A stretch of DNA of 64,000 nucleotides from Comamonas sp. JUb58 (lineage in GTDB: Bacteria; Pseudomonadota; Gammaproteobacteria; Burkholderiales; Burkholderiaceae_C). The stretch covers positions 1 through 64,000 of the forward strand of contig NZ_SOAL01000016.1 of assembly GCF_004364775.1 (NCBI RefSeq), read 5' to 3'. Below are positions 24,675 through 36,000 of this stretch, in pieces (position 1 is the first letter of the stretch; every line of letters starts with the position of its first letter). The notes below the pieces were generated by a model, which searched no databases, was not told where the DNA came from, and saw only the letters and a list, made by a program, of their open reading frames with translations. The translations under genes were made by a program, and so were the position numbers.

Positions 24675-26368
24675 GCGGTGGCCTCCTGGGCAAGCAGGCG
24701 CTGGGCTAGGTCACGCAGCTCATTGCGTTTGACCTTCTTGCCATTGGGCCCCATGGTGTAGGGAAAGGTATCAACCCGGAAGATGCGGATGGGCACCTTG
24801 TAGCGGGCAATCTGCTGCTGCAGCTGGGCCTTGATGGCCTCTTCGTCCCAGCCGCCATTGGCGCTGTCGCTGGGCTCCAGCACAAAGGCCACCGGGCGCG
24901 AGCCGCCTGAGGCATTGACGGCCACCACCTGGCAGGCACTGGCGCCGCTCAGGGCGATCACCGACTCCTCGATCTCGGCCGGGTTGACCAGAAATCCCCC
25001 GATGCGCAGCACATCGCCCAGGCGCGAGATATGGGTAAAGCCGCCGTCGCCATTGAGGTAGCCCAGATCGCCGGAGCGCAGGTAGCCGTCTTCGGTGAAG
25101 GCCTGCTGCGTGGCCTGCGCATCGTGCAGGTACTGCTGCATCAGGGTGGGGCTGTAGAACTCCAGCTCGCCGGGCTCTTGCGCCTCGGCGAGGGCACCGG
25201 TCTCCAGATTGCGCACGCGCACCCGCGCTTGTGGGCAGACCGGAAAGCCGCCCGATTGGGCGCGGCGGGGCAGGGGCGCGTGCGGGTCCTGGTGGGCAAA
25301 CAGCGCAAAGGTCTCGCTCATGCCAAAGCAGCCGACCATCGGGATGCCGAACTGGCCTGCGCGGGCCGGCAGCGCATCGAGCCCGGGCACAAAGTTGGCA
25401 TGGCCAAAAAAGCGCAGCGCCTGCGGCTGCCAGCCCAAGGGCAGGTCGGCGATCAGCTTGTCGACCATGTCATTGGTGCCAAACATGTGGGTGATGGGCT
25501 CGTGCTGCAGGCAGGCTGCGGCGCGCGCGGTATCGAACACCTCATGCAGCACCAGGCAGGCGCCTGCGGCCAGGGTGGCCATCGCTGCGGTGTAGCCAAA
25601 GGCCCCGCACAGCGGCAAGGCCAGCAGGCTGCGGCAGCTGGTGTCGATGCCAAAGCCAGGTGCCACATCCTGCGCATGCTGGGCCACGCTGGACTGGCGG
25701 TGCACGATGAGCTTGGGCTGGCTGGTGGTGCCTGACGAGGACAGGATGATGCAGGTCTGGTCGCCCTGGCAGGCGCTGTTGTTTTGGGGCGTTGCGGGTG
25801 CTGCCATCAGCGTTTGCCAGGGCTGGATGGGCAGCGCCGAGCCAGCGACTTGCATTTGGCCTGGGTTGCTGTGGGCCGGGCCCAGGCTGGCATCGATCAG
25901 GCACTGCAGGCTGCCGCCTTGCTGCGCCAGGATCTGCTCCAGGCTGTTGCCGGGCAGCAGGCTGGCTGCGCTGGCGGCAGCGCCATTCATAACGGCAAGC
26001 GCATTCGCGGTGGCGCGGTCAAAGGCCAGTGCCTTGCAGCCGGAGCGGTCAATAAAGCTGCTGATTTCCTTGACGCCGAGCTTGAGGTTGAGGCTCAGGC
26101 TGGTGATGCCCAGCTCGGCGCAGGCCAGGTGCAGCAGCAGCCAGTGGGGGGTGTTGGGCAGCCACAGGCCCAGCACATCGCCGGCCACCAGGCCTTGCTG
26201 GCGCAGGCCGTTGGCGCATTGCTGCACCTGGCTGCGCAGCTGCGCATAGCTGTGGGTGCTGCCGCCAAACTGCAGCGCAGGCGCGTCGTCGGCGCCCAGT
26301 GCCAGCAGGCGGCGCACATCGTTGGCCCGCGCGCCGCTGGGCGCGCTGGCCATGGGTTGGGATGTCAT
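24671..26368 (-). CDS. AMP-dependent acyl/aryl-CoA ligase
   Basis: 565 residues of the ANL adenylating superfamily. The P-loop-like motif reads CIILSSSGTTSQPKLIVH, followed by GCFGMSETFALF (A5-type), DGYLRSGDLGYLNGDGGFTHISRLGDVLRIGGFLVNP (A7/A8) and the C-terminal Lys in MGPNGKKVKRNEL. It activates a carboxylic acid to its CoA thioester via the acyl-adenylate. The substrate cannot be read from sequence. It lies directly downstream of the cyclase-family hydrolase gene (9 bp gap) and overlaps the acyl-CoA dehydrogenase start. Confidence 0.92.
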   Translation of the reverse strand: MTSQPMASAPSGARANDVRRLLALGADDAPALQFGGSTHSYAQLRSQVQQCANGLRQQGLVAGDVLGLWLPNTPHWLLLHLACAELGITSLSLNLKLGVKEISSFIDRSGCKALAFDRATANALAVMNGAAASAASLLPGNSLEQILAQQGGSLQCLIDASLGPAHSNPGQMQVAGSALPIQPWQTLMAAPATPQNNSACQGDQTCIILSSSGTTSQPKLIVHRQSSVAQHAQDVAPGFGIDTSCRSLLALPLCGAFGYTAAMATLAAGACLVLHEVFDTARAAACLQHEPITHMFGTNDMVDKLIADLPLGWQPQALRFFGHANFVPGLDALPARAGQFGIPMVGCFGMSETFALFAHQDPHAPLPRRAQSGGFPVCPQARVRVRNLETGALAEAQEPGELEFYSPTLMQQYLHDAQATQQAFTEDGYLRSGDLGYLNGDGGFTHISRLGDVLRIGGFLVNPAEIEESVIALSGASACQVVAVNASGGSRPVAFVLEPSDSANGGWDEEAIKAQLQQQIARYKVPIRIFRVDTFPYTMGPNGKKVKRNELRDLAQRLLAQEATA

Positions 26369-26377
26369 AGGCGGCTT

Positions 26378-27460
26378 TCAGACGGTGGCGACTGGGGTCA
26401 CGGGCGAGCCGACGGCACCGGGCAGGCGCAGCGCCGGCGCGGTCAGCATGAAGCGGTAGCGGCCATGGGCCTCCAGCCACTGCGCCAGCGGGTGCAGGTA
26501 CCAGAGTTCGCCAAACGGCATGCCGAGCTTGAACAGGCAGAGCTCATGCAACGGCAGAAAGGCGCAACTGCCATCGACCGGCCGGCCCGGCACCGATTCG
26601 ATGCCGTAGTTGTCGGCCACCAAGGTGGTGATGTGGCTGTCGATGATCCACTGCTGCAGCTCGGGATCGCGCCCATCGAGCACCGCGCCAACGGTCTCGG
26701 GCATGTCGGACTTGGGCGGGCCATCGCAGGCGAGCAGCAGTTCGCTGAAGCCGGTGTAGAGCGCCACGATGTCGCCCTTGCTGACCTCGATGCCATCGGC
26801 CTTTAGCACTTCCTTGAGCATCTTGCCCGACACCAGGGTGTGGCCGTCGCCAAAGTGGCGGCGCAGGTTGACCAGCACGCCCCGGCCCTGGATGGCCTGC
26901 TCGGCCAGGCGCTCCACGCCCAGCGCCTTGGCGCGGGACTGGCCGCCCATGTCCGGCAGGTCATCGGGCGCCAGGATGTCGATGCCGGCCTGGAAGCCGT
27001 TGTAGTAGACCAGCTCGTCCACGCCATCGCCATTGATGTCGAAATGGCTGCCCACATGCGACAGCGCATCCCATTGCGTCGAGTACTGCAGGTAGATCTC
27101 GGCATAGTCGTCGCTGACCACGTCGGTGTAGAGCGGGTTTTCACGCGAGAGCGCAAAGTTCAGGCCCGGGCCCAGCGGCCGGCGCGAGGGCTTGATGATG
27201 GGCGGGTGGCGGCGCGGGTTGAGCGCATTGCCGCCGGGCTTGTCCAGCGGCAGGCTCAGGCAGAAGCGCTCACCGGTCTGTATCTCCTGCGCCGCTTCCT
27301 TCACCTTGTCCGCCGTCAGGTAGTTCAGGCGGCCGAGCTGGTCATCGGGGCCAAAGTCACCCCAGTTCGATTGCGCGGGGCGCTGGGTCCAGCGGGGCGA
27401 GCCAGCGCTGCCGACAACAGGGGCAAGGTGCGGGGCATGTACAGGGCGGTAGGCGTTCAT
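26378..27460 (-). CDS. Cyclase-family (kynurenine formamidase-like) hydrolase
   Basis: 360 residues from ATG 27460 (MNAYRP), preferred over the open extension to 27502 because GGAAAA lies about 6 nt upstream. The metal-site segment is QYSTQWDALSHVGSHFD, a variant of the HxGTHxDxxxH motif of the cyclase/formamidase fold. A late E/D-H pair (YGIESVPGR, PLHELCLFKLGMPFGE) also matches. These enzymes open cyclic amides, lactones or formamides using a bound divalent metal. As first gene of the operon it may make the carboxylic acid that the CoA ligase then activates. Confidence 0.85.
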   Translation of the reverse strand: MNAYRPVHAPHLAPVVGSAGSPRWTQRPAQSNWGDFGPDDQLGRLNYLTADKVKEAAQEIQTGERFCLSLPLDKPGGNALNPRRHPPIIKPSRRPLGPGLNFALSRENPLYTDVVSDDYAEIYLQYSTQWDALSHVGSHFDINGDGVDELVYYNGFQAGIDILAPDDLPDMGGQSRAKALGVERLAEQAIQGRGVLVNLRRHFGDGHTLVSGKMLKEVLKADGIEVSKGDIVALYTGFSELLLACDGPPKSDMPETVGAVLDGRDPELQQWIIDSHITTLVADNYGIESVPGRPVDGSCAFLPLHELCLFKLGMPFGELWYLHPLAQWLEAHGRYRFMLTAPALRLPGAVGSPVTPVATV

Positions 27461-27564
27461 AGGGTTTTCCAGGTAAACGGGGGAGACAGGCCCCGGCAGC
27501 AATCTGCATTAGCTTGTGCGGGCCTTGCGGGGTGACAAGCAACTATGAAACGGGAAGCGCTGGA
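27461..27564. promoter_or_regulatory. Divergent promoter region of the catabolic operon and its IclR regulator
   Basis: About 100 bp separate the divergent cyclase and IclR starts. I see no unambiguous -35/-10 pair, but IclR proteins usually bind such intergenic spacers and control both directions. Confidence 0.4.
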
Positions 27565-28395
27565 ATGGCAAAAGCTGGCAGCACGGATGTTCACGATATG
27601 AACTCAGGTTTTCCCGGGGCGCAGAGCCCTGCGCGCCTCGTCAAGGTGCTGCGGCTGCTGACGCGCCACCACGTGCAAGGCCTGTCGATTGCGGATCTGA
27701 CGGCGCTGTCGGGGCTGGACCGCTCGACCGCGCGGCGGTTGCTGATGGTGCTGGCGCAATCCGGCTATGCGGCCAAGGATGCCGAATCAGGCCGCTACCG
27801 GCTGGGGGTGGAGGCCATGCTGACGGGCCTGGCCGCGATGGCCAAGCCGCCCATCTTTGAGGTTTGCCACCCGGTGATGGTGAGCGTGGCCCGGCGCACC
27901 GGCGATACGGTGTTTCTGATCATCCGCGTGGGCGACTTTGCCCACTGCCTGCATGTGCAGCCAGGCAGCACGGTGCTGCATGCCCACAGCCTGATGACCG
28001 GCCAGATCCGCCTGCTGGGCCAGGGCACGGCCAGCCTGGCCTTGGCCGCCAGCCTGCGCGATGCCGAGCTGGAGCAGATCTACCAGCGCCGCCGGCTGGA
28101 CTACGAGGCCGCCGGCATCAGCCAGGAGCGGCTGATGGACATGGTGCGCCAGACACGCAAACGCGGCCATTCGCTGAGCGTCAACCTGCTCACCTCGGGC
28201 GCCACTGGCGTGGGCCTGGCGATCGAGTTCCAGACCGCCCATAGCGCACACATCGCTGCCATCAGCGTGGCCAACCACGATGCGCAGATGGATGCCCGGC
28301 ACCAGGCCCAGGCGTTGCAGGTGCTGCGCGAGGAGCTGGCGCAGGCGGGCATTGCGCAGGTGGGCTGTGGTGGGCGCGATCGCGTAGGACGATAG
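27565..28395 (+). CDS. IclR family transcriptional regulator
   Basis: 276 residues from ATG 27565 (GGGAAG about 7 nt upstream; alternatives are 27514 and 27598). The N-terminal winged helix-turn-helix has ARLVKVLRLLTRHHVQGLSIADLTALSGLDRSTARRLLMVL. The C-terminal GAF-like effector domain runs from about residue 85 with RRTGDTVFLIIR and SVNLLTSGATGVGLAIEF. It is transcribed away from the catabolic operon, so it is the likely ligand-responsive regulator of that cluster, repressor or activator unknown. Confidence 0.9.
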   Translation: MAKAGSTDVHDMNSGFPGAQSPARLVKVLRLLTRHHVQGLSIADLTALSGLDRSTARRLLMVLAQSGYAAKDAESGRYRLGVEAMLTGLAAMAKPPIFEVCHPVMVSVARRTGDTVFLIIRVGDFAHCLHVQPGSTVLHAHSLMTGQIRLLGQGTASLALAASLRDAELEQIYQRRRLDYEAAGISQERLMDMVRQTRKRGHSLSVNLLTSGATGVGLAIEFQTAHSAHIAAISVANHDAQMDARHQAQALQVLREELAQAGIAQVGCGGRDRVGR

Positions 28396-28493
28396 CGCAG
28401 AGTGGTCGCTGGCAGGCCTGGGTGCGGAACCTAGGGAGTACCCAGGGCTCCAAGTGCGTTCTTTTGTGCACTTTTAACGCGGAGCCCTGATCC

Positions 28494-29567
28494 ATGACGA
28501 CTGAAGAAATTCGTGCCACTTTGACCCTGTGCCTGCTTGCCTCGTTCGCCGATGGCGAGAAGCACGAGCGTGAGCGCGAGCAGATCCGCCAGGTGGCCGA
28601 GGGCCTGGCGGCCGACCAGCAGATCAACCTGCCCCACCTCTACCAGGATGTGCTGCTGCGCCGCGTGCAACTGAGCGATGTGCTGGCGCAGCTGCAGACC
28701 ACCGAATCGCGCCAGCTCGCCTATGAGATGGCGCTTTGCGTTTGCGAGGCCGATGGCAGCACCAGCCCCAAGGAAGCGGAATTTTTGGCGCAACTGCGCG
28801 AGGCTTTTGGTACGGCAGGGCAGGCGCCCGGTCCTAGCGCCGCGCCTGCAATGGCTGCCGCGACGGGGGTGGCTGCAGCGGCCACCTTGGCCACGCCACC
28901 CGCGCAGGCGCTGGCTGGCAACCTGGTCGATGCGCCGTTGAACGCCGCCTTGCCCGAGGCTCCGCTGGCGCTGACCGAGCCCGCTCCCCATCCGGCAGCC
29001 GCAGACCCGCTGGTGCCAGCGCAGACCGAGCGCCGCCCCTCGACTTTGTCGGTGGAGGCCATGGACCAGAAGATTCTCAAGGCCTCGATTCTCAATGGTG
29101 CGATCGAGCTGCTGCCGGAGAACCTCTCCACCCTGGCCATCATTCCGCTGCAGATGCGGCTGGTCTACCAGATCGGGCAGAACTATGGCTACGAGCTGGA
29201 CAAGGGCCATATCAAGGACCTGCTCGGTGCCCTGGGTGTGGGCTTGACCTCGCAGTACCTGGAGCAAGCAGGGCGCAAGCTTTTGGGTGGTTTGCTGGGC
29301 AAGGCGGGCAAGGGACTGCTGGGTGGCCTGGGCAAGCAGGCGGTCAGCAGCGGCATGAGCTTTGCCTCCACCTATGCGCTCGGCCATGTCGCGAACCAGT
29401 ACTACGCCGGCGGGCGCCAGCTGTCGACCGAGATGCTGAAAAACGCCTACCAGCATGTGATGCAGGATGGCCGCCAGCTCCAGTCGCGCTACCAGGCGCA
29501 GATGCAGGAAACCGCCAGCGGCCTGAATACCGCCAAGATCCTGTCGATGGTGCGCGGCGGCCAGTAA
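28494..29567 (+). CDS. TerB-like N-domain fused to DUF697-like C-domain
   Basis: 357 residues. Residues 1 to about 110 form a TerB-like helical domain (TLTLCLLASFADGEKHEREREQI, then YEMALCVCEADGSTSPKEAEFL) with two acidic pairs at the places where TerB family members may bind metal. An Ala/Pro-rich linker follows. Residues about 205-355 look like the DUF697/YcjF-type membrane-associated module: QMRLVYQIGQNYGYELDKGHIKDLL, a Gly-rich helix (GGLLGKAGKGLLGGLGKQ) and ALGHVANQYYAGGRQLS. No signal peptide is present. The role may be stress or envelope related; no partner gene is adjacent. Confidence 0.78.
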   Translation: MTTEEIRATLTLCLLASFADGEKHEREREQIRQVAEGLAADQQINLPHLYQDVLLRRVQLSDVLAQLQTTESRQLAYEMALCVCEADGSTSPKEAEFLAQLREAFGTAGQAPGPSAAPAMAAATGVAAAATLATPPAQALAGNLVDAPLNAALPEAPLALTEPAPHPAAADPLVPAQTERRPSTLSVEAMDQKILKASILNGAIELLPENLSTLAIIPLQMRLVYQIGQNYGYELDKGHIKDLLGALGVGLTSQYLEQAGRKLLGGLLGKAGKGLLGGLGKQAVSSGMSFASTYALGHVANQYYAGGRQLSTEMLKNAYQHVMQDGRQLQSRYQAQMQETASGLNTAKILSMVRGGQ

Positions 29568-29688
29568 ACACATATCTAAATGTAACTAGTCCTGTAGGAA
29601 AAAACCTGGGATTTGTGCAGGACGATACCCTCAGTATTGTCGGAATATATGGATTGCCGAATCTGATTTTTGCGACCTAGATATGCCC

Positions 29689-29716
29689 AACCCGCCTTCA
29701 TCGGCGGGTTTTTTTT
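29689..29716 (+). terminator. Rho-independent terminator of the TerB-like gene
   Basis: AACCCGCC-ttcatc-GGCGGGTT stem followed by eight T residues. Confidence 0.9.
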
Positions 29717-29889
29717 GTCTGAGTCTGGCGCCATGGAATGTCTTACAGAAACCAGCACTTATCCCAAATTTCTCCTCTGAAAGAGGGCTGGCATCGACTG
29801 GAAAGTTCGGTTCGCATGCTGAGGTTGTGGCGGAGATTTTGGTGCTTTTCTCAGACAGTGGGACAGCTGCGCGGCGCTGGCTGTGCTTA

Positions 29890-29918
29890 TTGACCGGAAC
29901 TAGTCGTGTTTATATGTT
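29890..29918 (+). promoter_or_regulatory. Candidate sigma70 promoter of the giant repeat protein
   Basis: TTGACC (29890-29895), a 17-nt spacer and TATGTT (29913-29918), in AT-rich DNA downstream of the terminator at 29689. Confidence 0.5.
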
Positions 29919-30088
29919 CTTTCAATAAATTAATTTACGTTTTACCAAAGATTCAAAGTACGGTTGCCTTTGTGAATGCTTGTGTTTGTATGAGTAATCA
30001 GCGGCACCTGTCCTCGCGCGTCGGTTGGTATGGCCTGAGTTGACCTCTCCCCATCCTGGCGTCTTGGCGTGGTGCACAAGGAGACGCT

Positions 30089-33000
30089 ATGAACCCGATT
30101 GGTGCGCAGAGGACACTCCGCCGTCTGCTGTATGGGGGGCTCGCGAGCCTGGCCCTCGTCTGCAGTTTTAACGCTTCGGCGGCATCGGCAGGGTCCGGGC
30201 GGGCCTATGGTCTGCAGGTAACCGCCGATGTGGTGGGTTTGGGGCTTGGCGTCCCGATTGCCGATACCGGGCAAAAAACGGCACCACCGGATTTCAATAC
30301 CCCCACATCGGTCCTCAATGCGTCTGTCGCTGCAGGCGTCGGTAATTTGCTGACCGTGCGTACGGGCGTTCTCAACTCCGCCACCCAAAGCAAACTGGCA
30401 CAAAACAGCGTTGTGTCCTCATCGTCCGTCAGCGGCTTGGCCCTCAAGCTGGCTGGGCTGGGGCTGGGCGCAGACACCATCAGTTCGCAGGCCAAGATGT
30501 CCTGCGTCAATGGGGTGCTGACGCCATCGGGCAGTGCAGAAATCCTGGGAGCTTCGGGATCTCTCCTGGGTGTAAGTGTTGCCGCAAACACCCGGGTCGA
30601 CCTGACGATTGGCGTGCCCACCCTCGGAACCATGGTGGGGGTCATTCTTCACACCAATGAGCAAACCCTGAGCCCAGACGGCAAGACCTTCAGCGTCAAT
30701 GCGCTGCGGGTGGAGCTGGTAGCCTCTGCGTTGGGCATTCGCTTGCTCGGCGCTTCGGTCATCGTGGGCAACTCCACCGCCACCATGGCCGATTGCGCGC
30801 CCACGGTCACCTTGGGTTCCCTGCCCTTGATCACCACCAGCAACCAGGCGGCTATCCCCGTCAGCGGAAGCTGCAGCGCTGGCAGTGGCAATGTGACGAT
30901 CAGCTCCTCGCCCACAGGCGCGACGCAGTCGCTGCCTTGCTCGGCTACGGGCAGCTATTCCGGTTCGGTGAACACCACCGGGGTGGTCGATGGCCCCGTG
31001 ACGCTGACGGCATCACAGCCCCCCGCAGGGCCGGCCAGATCGGCGAGCCAGTCCACTACCAAGAACACGGCCCCGGTCTTGCAACCGCCGGTCGTGACCG
31101 TCGTGTCTGCGCCCCATATCACCCTGGCCAACCAGGCGTCCTATGGGGTCTCGGGCACCTGCTCGGCCAATGGCGCGAGTGTTGCCATCACCATCGGCGG
31201 CGTCGGGGGTGTCACTTCCACAGCGCAGTGCAGCGGCGGCCTCTGGTCCGCGACGGGCCTGAATGTCGCCAGCCTGGTCAATGGGCCCATCACGGTCACG
31301 GCTTCGCAAACGGTCAGTAACCTGACCGGCACGGGCAGCCTGCTGACCAGCAAGGATTCCACCGGCGCTGTGCCTGTGGTGGTGGTGACTTCGGCACCTG
31401 CGATCACCGCAGCGAATCAGGCCTCCTACACCGTATCGGGCACCTGCTCGGTGAACGGCAGCAACGTATCCGTTGCGATCGACGTTGTCGAAGCCACGGT
31501 GCCCTGTACCGGCAATATCTGGGCCGCCGCAGGTCTGGATGTCAGTGGTTTGCTCAATGGCGCCCTCACGGTCACGGCTACGCAAACCGCCAATGGCCAA
31601 ACAGGTACGGGTAGCCTGGGCACCACGAAGGACTCGGCCGGGGCCATTCCTGTCGTGACCATCAGCTTGGCGCCCGCCATCACGCTGGCCAACCAGGCTG
31701 CTTATACGGTCTCGGGCAGCTGCTCGGTGAACGGCAACAACGTGGCCGTGCTGGTGGGATCGGTGTCCACCTCTTCGCTGTGCACCAACGGCGGCTGGTC
31801 TACTGCGGGCCTGGATGTCAGTGCCTTGCCCAATGGTTCGGTCACGGTCATGGCTTCGCAAACCGTTGGCGCGCAAACCGGATCCGCGACCCTGGTCACC
31901 AGCAAGGATGTGACGGGCGCTGTCCCTGTTGTCGCCGTTACCTCGGCTCCCACGATCACGCCGGCGAACCAGGCGTCTTACACGGTCTCAGGCACCTGTT
32001 CGGTTAACAACACCGGCGTGGCTGTTCTGATCGGCTCCCTTCCTACAACGGCGACCTGCAGTGGCGGCATCTGGTCTTCTGCAGGCATCAATGTCAGCAG
32101 CCTGGCCGATGGATCGGTCACCGTGACGGCCTCACAGACGGCGAACGGCCAGACCGGATCGGGCAGCTTGGTGACCAGCAAAAACACGGTGGTAGATGCA
32201 CCCGTGGTGACCATTAGCTCCGCACCCGCCATCACGGCGCTGAACGAGGCCTCATATACGGTCTCGGGTACTTGCTCAGCCAATGGCACCAATGTCTCCG
32301 TTCTGGTGGGATCTGTTGCAGCCTCTGTGCCTTGTACAGGCAACATCTGGTCCAGCTCGGGCCTCGATGTCAGCGGCTTGGCAGATGGCTCGGTGTTGGT
32401 CTCCGCCTCGCAAACGGTAGGCACACAAACGGGGACGGGCACGCTGGTGACCGCCAAGGACACAGCGGGTGTCGCACCGGTGGTGACGATCAGCTCGGCA
32501 CCGGCCATTACGGCCTTGAACGAAGGAGCCTATACCGTCGCGGGCACCTGCTCGGTTACTGGTACCAACGTCAGCGTCCTGATCGGCTCTGTCTCTGCAA
32601 CAGCGGCCTGCGATGCCGGCCTCTGGACCACATCGGCGGTGAATGTTGAAGCCTTGCCTGATGGTGCGGTCACGGTGACGGCTTCGCAAACCACCAATGG
32701 CCAAACGGGATCGGGCACGCTGGTGATCAGCAAAGATACGGCAGGGGTCGCACCCGCCGTGGCCGTCACCTCGGCTCCCGCTATCACGGCTGCCAACCAG
32801 GCCTCCTATGTCGTGTCCGGCACCTGCTCGGCCAACGGCACCACTGTGGCGGTGCTGGTGGGCTCCATCTCTGCATCGGCCATGTGCGACGGAGGTGCCT
32901 GGGCCACCGCTGGCCTGGATGTCAGCAGCTTGCCGGACGGGTCCGTCACCGTGACGGCCACACAAAGCTTCGATGGCCAAACGGGATCGGGCAGCTTGGT

Positions 33001-36000
33001 CACCAGCAAGGCTGCGGCCGGGATTGCGCCTGTGGTGACCATCAGCTCGGCGCCGGCGATCACGGCGGCGAATGAGTTGTCCTATACCGTCTCTGGCACC
33101 TGTACGGCCAATGGCATGGGCGTTGATGTTCTGGTTGGCTCCGTTGCTGCCACTGCGCAATGCAGCGGCGGCATCTGGTCCACCGCAGGCTTGAACGTCA
33201 GTGGGTTGGCAGATGGACCCGTCTCGGTCCTTGCCTCGCAAACGGTGGGAGGTCTGTCAGGCTCGGGCAGTTTGGTGATCAACAAGGACTCGGAGGGACT
33301 GGCCCCCCTGGTCAGCATCACCTCGGCGCCTGTCATCACGGCGGCCAACGAGACGGGCTATACCGTCTCGGGCACCTGTTCGGAAAATGGTCTGGGGTTG
33401 ACGGTACACATCGGTGACATCGCCGTTGTGCCGCAGCCGGTCTGCAGCGGTGGCATCTGGTCCACCGCAGCGATCGATGTCAGCAGCCTGCCGGATGAAG
33501 CGGTGCTGGTAACGGCTTCGCAGACGGTGGGTACCCAGACGGGTACCGGTAGCCTGGTGACCACCAAGGACACCGCAGGCGCCGCGCCCGTGGTGGCCAT
33601 CAGCTCGGCACCAGCGATTACGGCGGCGAACCAGTCGGCCTATACCGTCTCTGGCACTTGCACGGTGGAGGGCAGCAACGTAGCCGTTCTGGTCGGATCG
33701 GTAACGGCATCGGCGTCTTGCACCGGCGGTGTCTGGTCCGCTGCAGCGCTGGATGTCAGTGGCCTGCCCAATGGATCAGTCACGGTGACGGCGTCGCAGA
33801 CAGCGGACGGCCAGACAGGATCGGGCAGTTTCGTGACCAGCAAGGACTCCGCAGGGACTGCACCCTCAGTGACCCTCACGACGGCGCCTGCGATCACGGC
33901 CGCCAACCAAGCTGCCTATGTGGTATCGGGCAGCTGCTCGGTCAACGGCACGGATGTCTCCGTTCTGGTCGGCCAAGTCGCTGCAACGGCCACTTGCACC
34001 AACGGCACCTGGACAACCCCGGGAATGGATGTCAGCGGCTTGCCCGCTGGCGCGGTCACGGTCATGGCCTCGCAAACGGCGGGTAGCCTGACGGGATCGG
34101 CGAGCGTGGTGGTCAACAAGGAGCAGGGAGGGATCGTGCCCCTGGTGAATATCACCACGCCACCTGATATCACTGCCACTAACCAGACGGCGTATACCGT
34201 CTCGGGCACCTGCTCGGTGGCGGGTACCAATGTGGCCGTCCAGGTCGGCTCCATCGCGGCATCGGTAGCTTGCGATGGCAGCACCTGGACCACTGGCCCT
34301 CTGGATGTCAGTAGCTTGCCGGATGGATCGGTCACGGTGACCGCTTCGCAGACGGTGAGCGGTGGCTCGGGATCGGCCAGTGTGGTGGTCAACAAGACTG
34401 CGGTCGCTACGGCGCCTGTGGTGACCATTGAATCGGCCCCCGCCATTACGCTGGCCAACCAGATGTCCTATACCGTTTCGGGCACTTGCTCGGCCAATGG
34501 CACGAGCGTCTCCGTCTTGGTCGGCGATGTGGCCGCCACTCCTATGTGTGTCGACACAGCCTGGACTGCTTCGGGACTGAATGTCAGTGCTTTGGAGGAT
34601 GGCCCGGTCGTTGTAACCGCTGAGCAAGTCGTAGGCAGCTTGTCCGGATCGGACAGCGTGGAGACCACCAAGGCTACGACGGTGATCGTTCCGGTGGTGG
34701 TCATCACCTCGGCACCTGCGATCAACGCATCGAATGAAGCCACCTACACCGTCTCGGGCACCTGCTCGGCCAACGGTCAAGCAGTGAGCGTGCTCATCGG
34801 CGCGCTGCCCGCAACGGCACAGTGCAGCGATGGCATCTGGGCGACTGAGCCCATCAATGTCAGTGGCCTGGACGATGGACCGATCACCGTACAGGCCTCG
34901 CAAGACGTCGGTGGTCAAGTGGGAACGGTCAGCCTGGTGGTCAGCAAGGACACGGCCGGCGCAGCACCTGCCGTGAGCGTGACCTCGGCACCGGCGATCA
35001 CCGCAGCAAACCAAACGGCTTACACCGTCTCGGGCACTTGCTCGGCCAATGGTGAAGCAGTCGATGTTGAGATCGGCACGGTAGCTGCATCGGCGCAGTG
35101 CAATGCGGGCATCTGGTCGAGCGCGGCCGTGGATGTCAGTGGCTTGGACGATGGACCGGTCACCGTGACGGCCTCGCAAACGCAGGGTGCCCAAACTGGC
35201 TCGGGCAGCCTGGTGACCACCAAGGATGCAGTGGGCGTGACACCCATGGTGAGCGTGACCTCGGCACCGGCGATCACGGCGGCGAACCAAGCAGCCTATA
35301 CCGTCTCGGGCACCTGCTCGGTGGACGGCGCGAACGTGGCAGTCCTGGTCGGCTCGGTCACTGCATCCGCACAGTGCAATGCAGGCATCTGGACCTCCGG
35401 GGCCGTGGATGTCACTGCCTTGCCCGATGGGGCGGTCACGGTCATCGCCTCGCAAACCGCCAATGGTCAATCGGGATCTGGCAGCTTGGTGACCGCCAAG
35501 GACGCGGCAGGCGTCGCTCCTGTGGTGGCCATCACGTCCGCCCCTGCGATCACGGCATTGAACGAGTCGGCGTATTCCGTCTCGGGTACCTGCTCGGCCA
35601 ATGCTGGGGTGGTGACGGTGCTGGTCGGCTCGGTGTCCACATCGGCGCAGTGCAACCTGGGCATCTGGACCACGCCGGTCATCGATGTCAGCGCGCTGGC
35701 TGATGGATCGGTCACGGTGACAGCCTCGCAGCTGTTGGACGAACTGACAGGGTCCGCCAGCCTGGTGGTTGGCAAGGACACGGCAGGCGCTGCCCCCGTG
35801 GTGACCGTGAGCTCGGCGCCCACCATCACCGTGGCCAACCAGGCTGCGTATAACGTCTCGGGCAGCTGCTCGGTCAACGGCACCACCGTGGCGGTTCAGG
35901 TCGGCTCGGTGGCTACAACGGCCCCATGCGCGGGTGGCACCTGGGCCGCTACAGGCCTGAATGTCACAGCGCTGGCCGATGGACCGGTCACTGTGACGGC

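Larger units (their letters stand above)
29568..30088. other. Intergenic region before the giant repeat protein
   Basis: About 520 bp with lower GC than the surrounding genes and no supported ORF. It holds the terminator at 29689 and a promoter at 29890. The leader from that promoter to the start codon is about 165 nt, so post-transcriptional control is possible. Confidence 0.5.
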
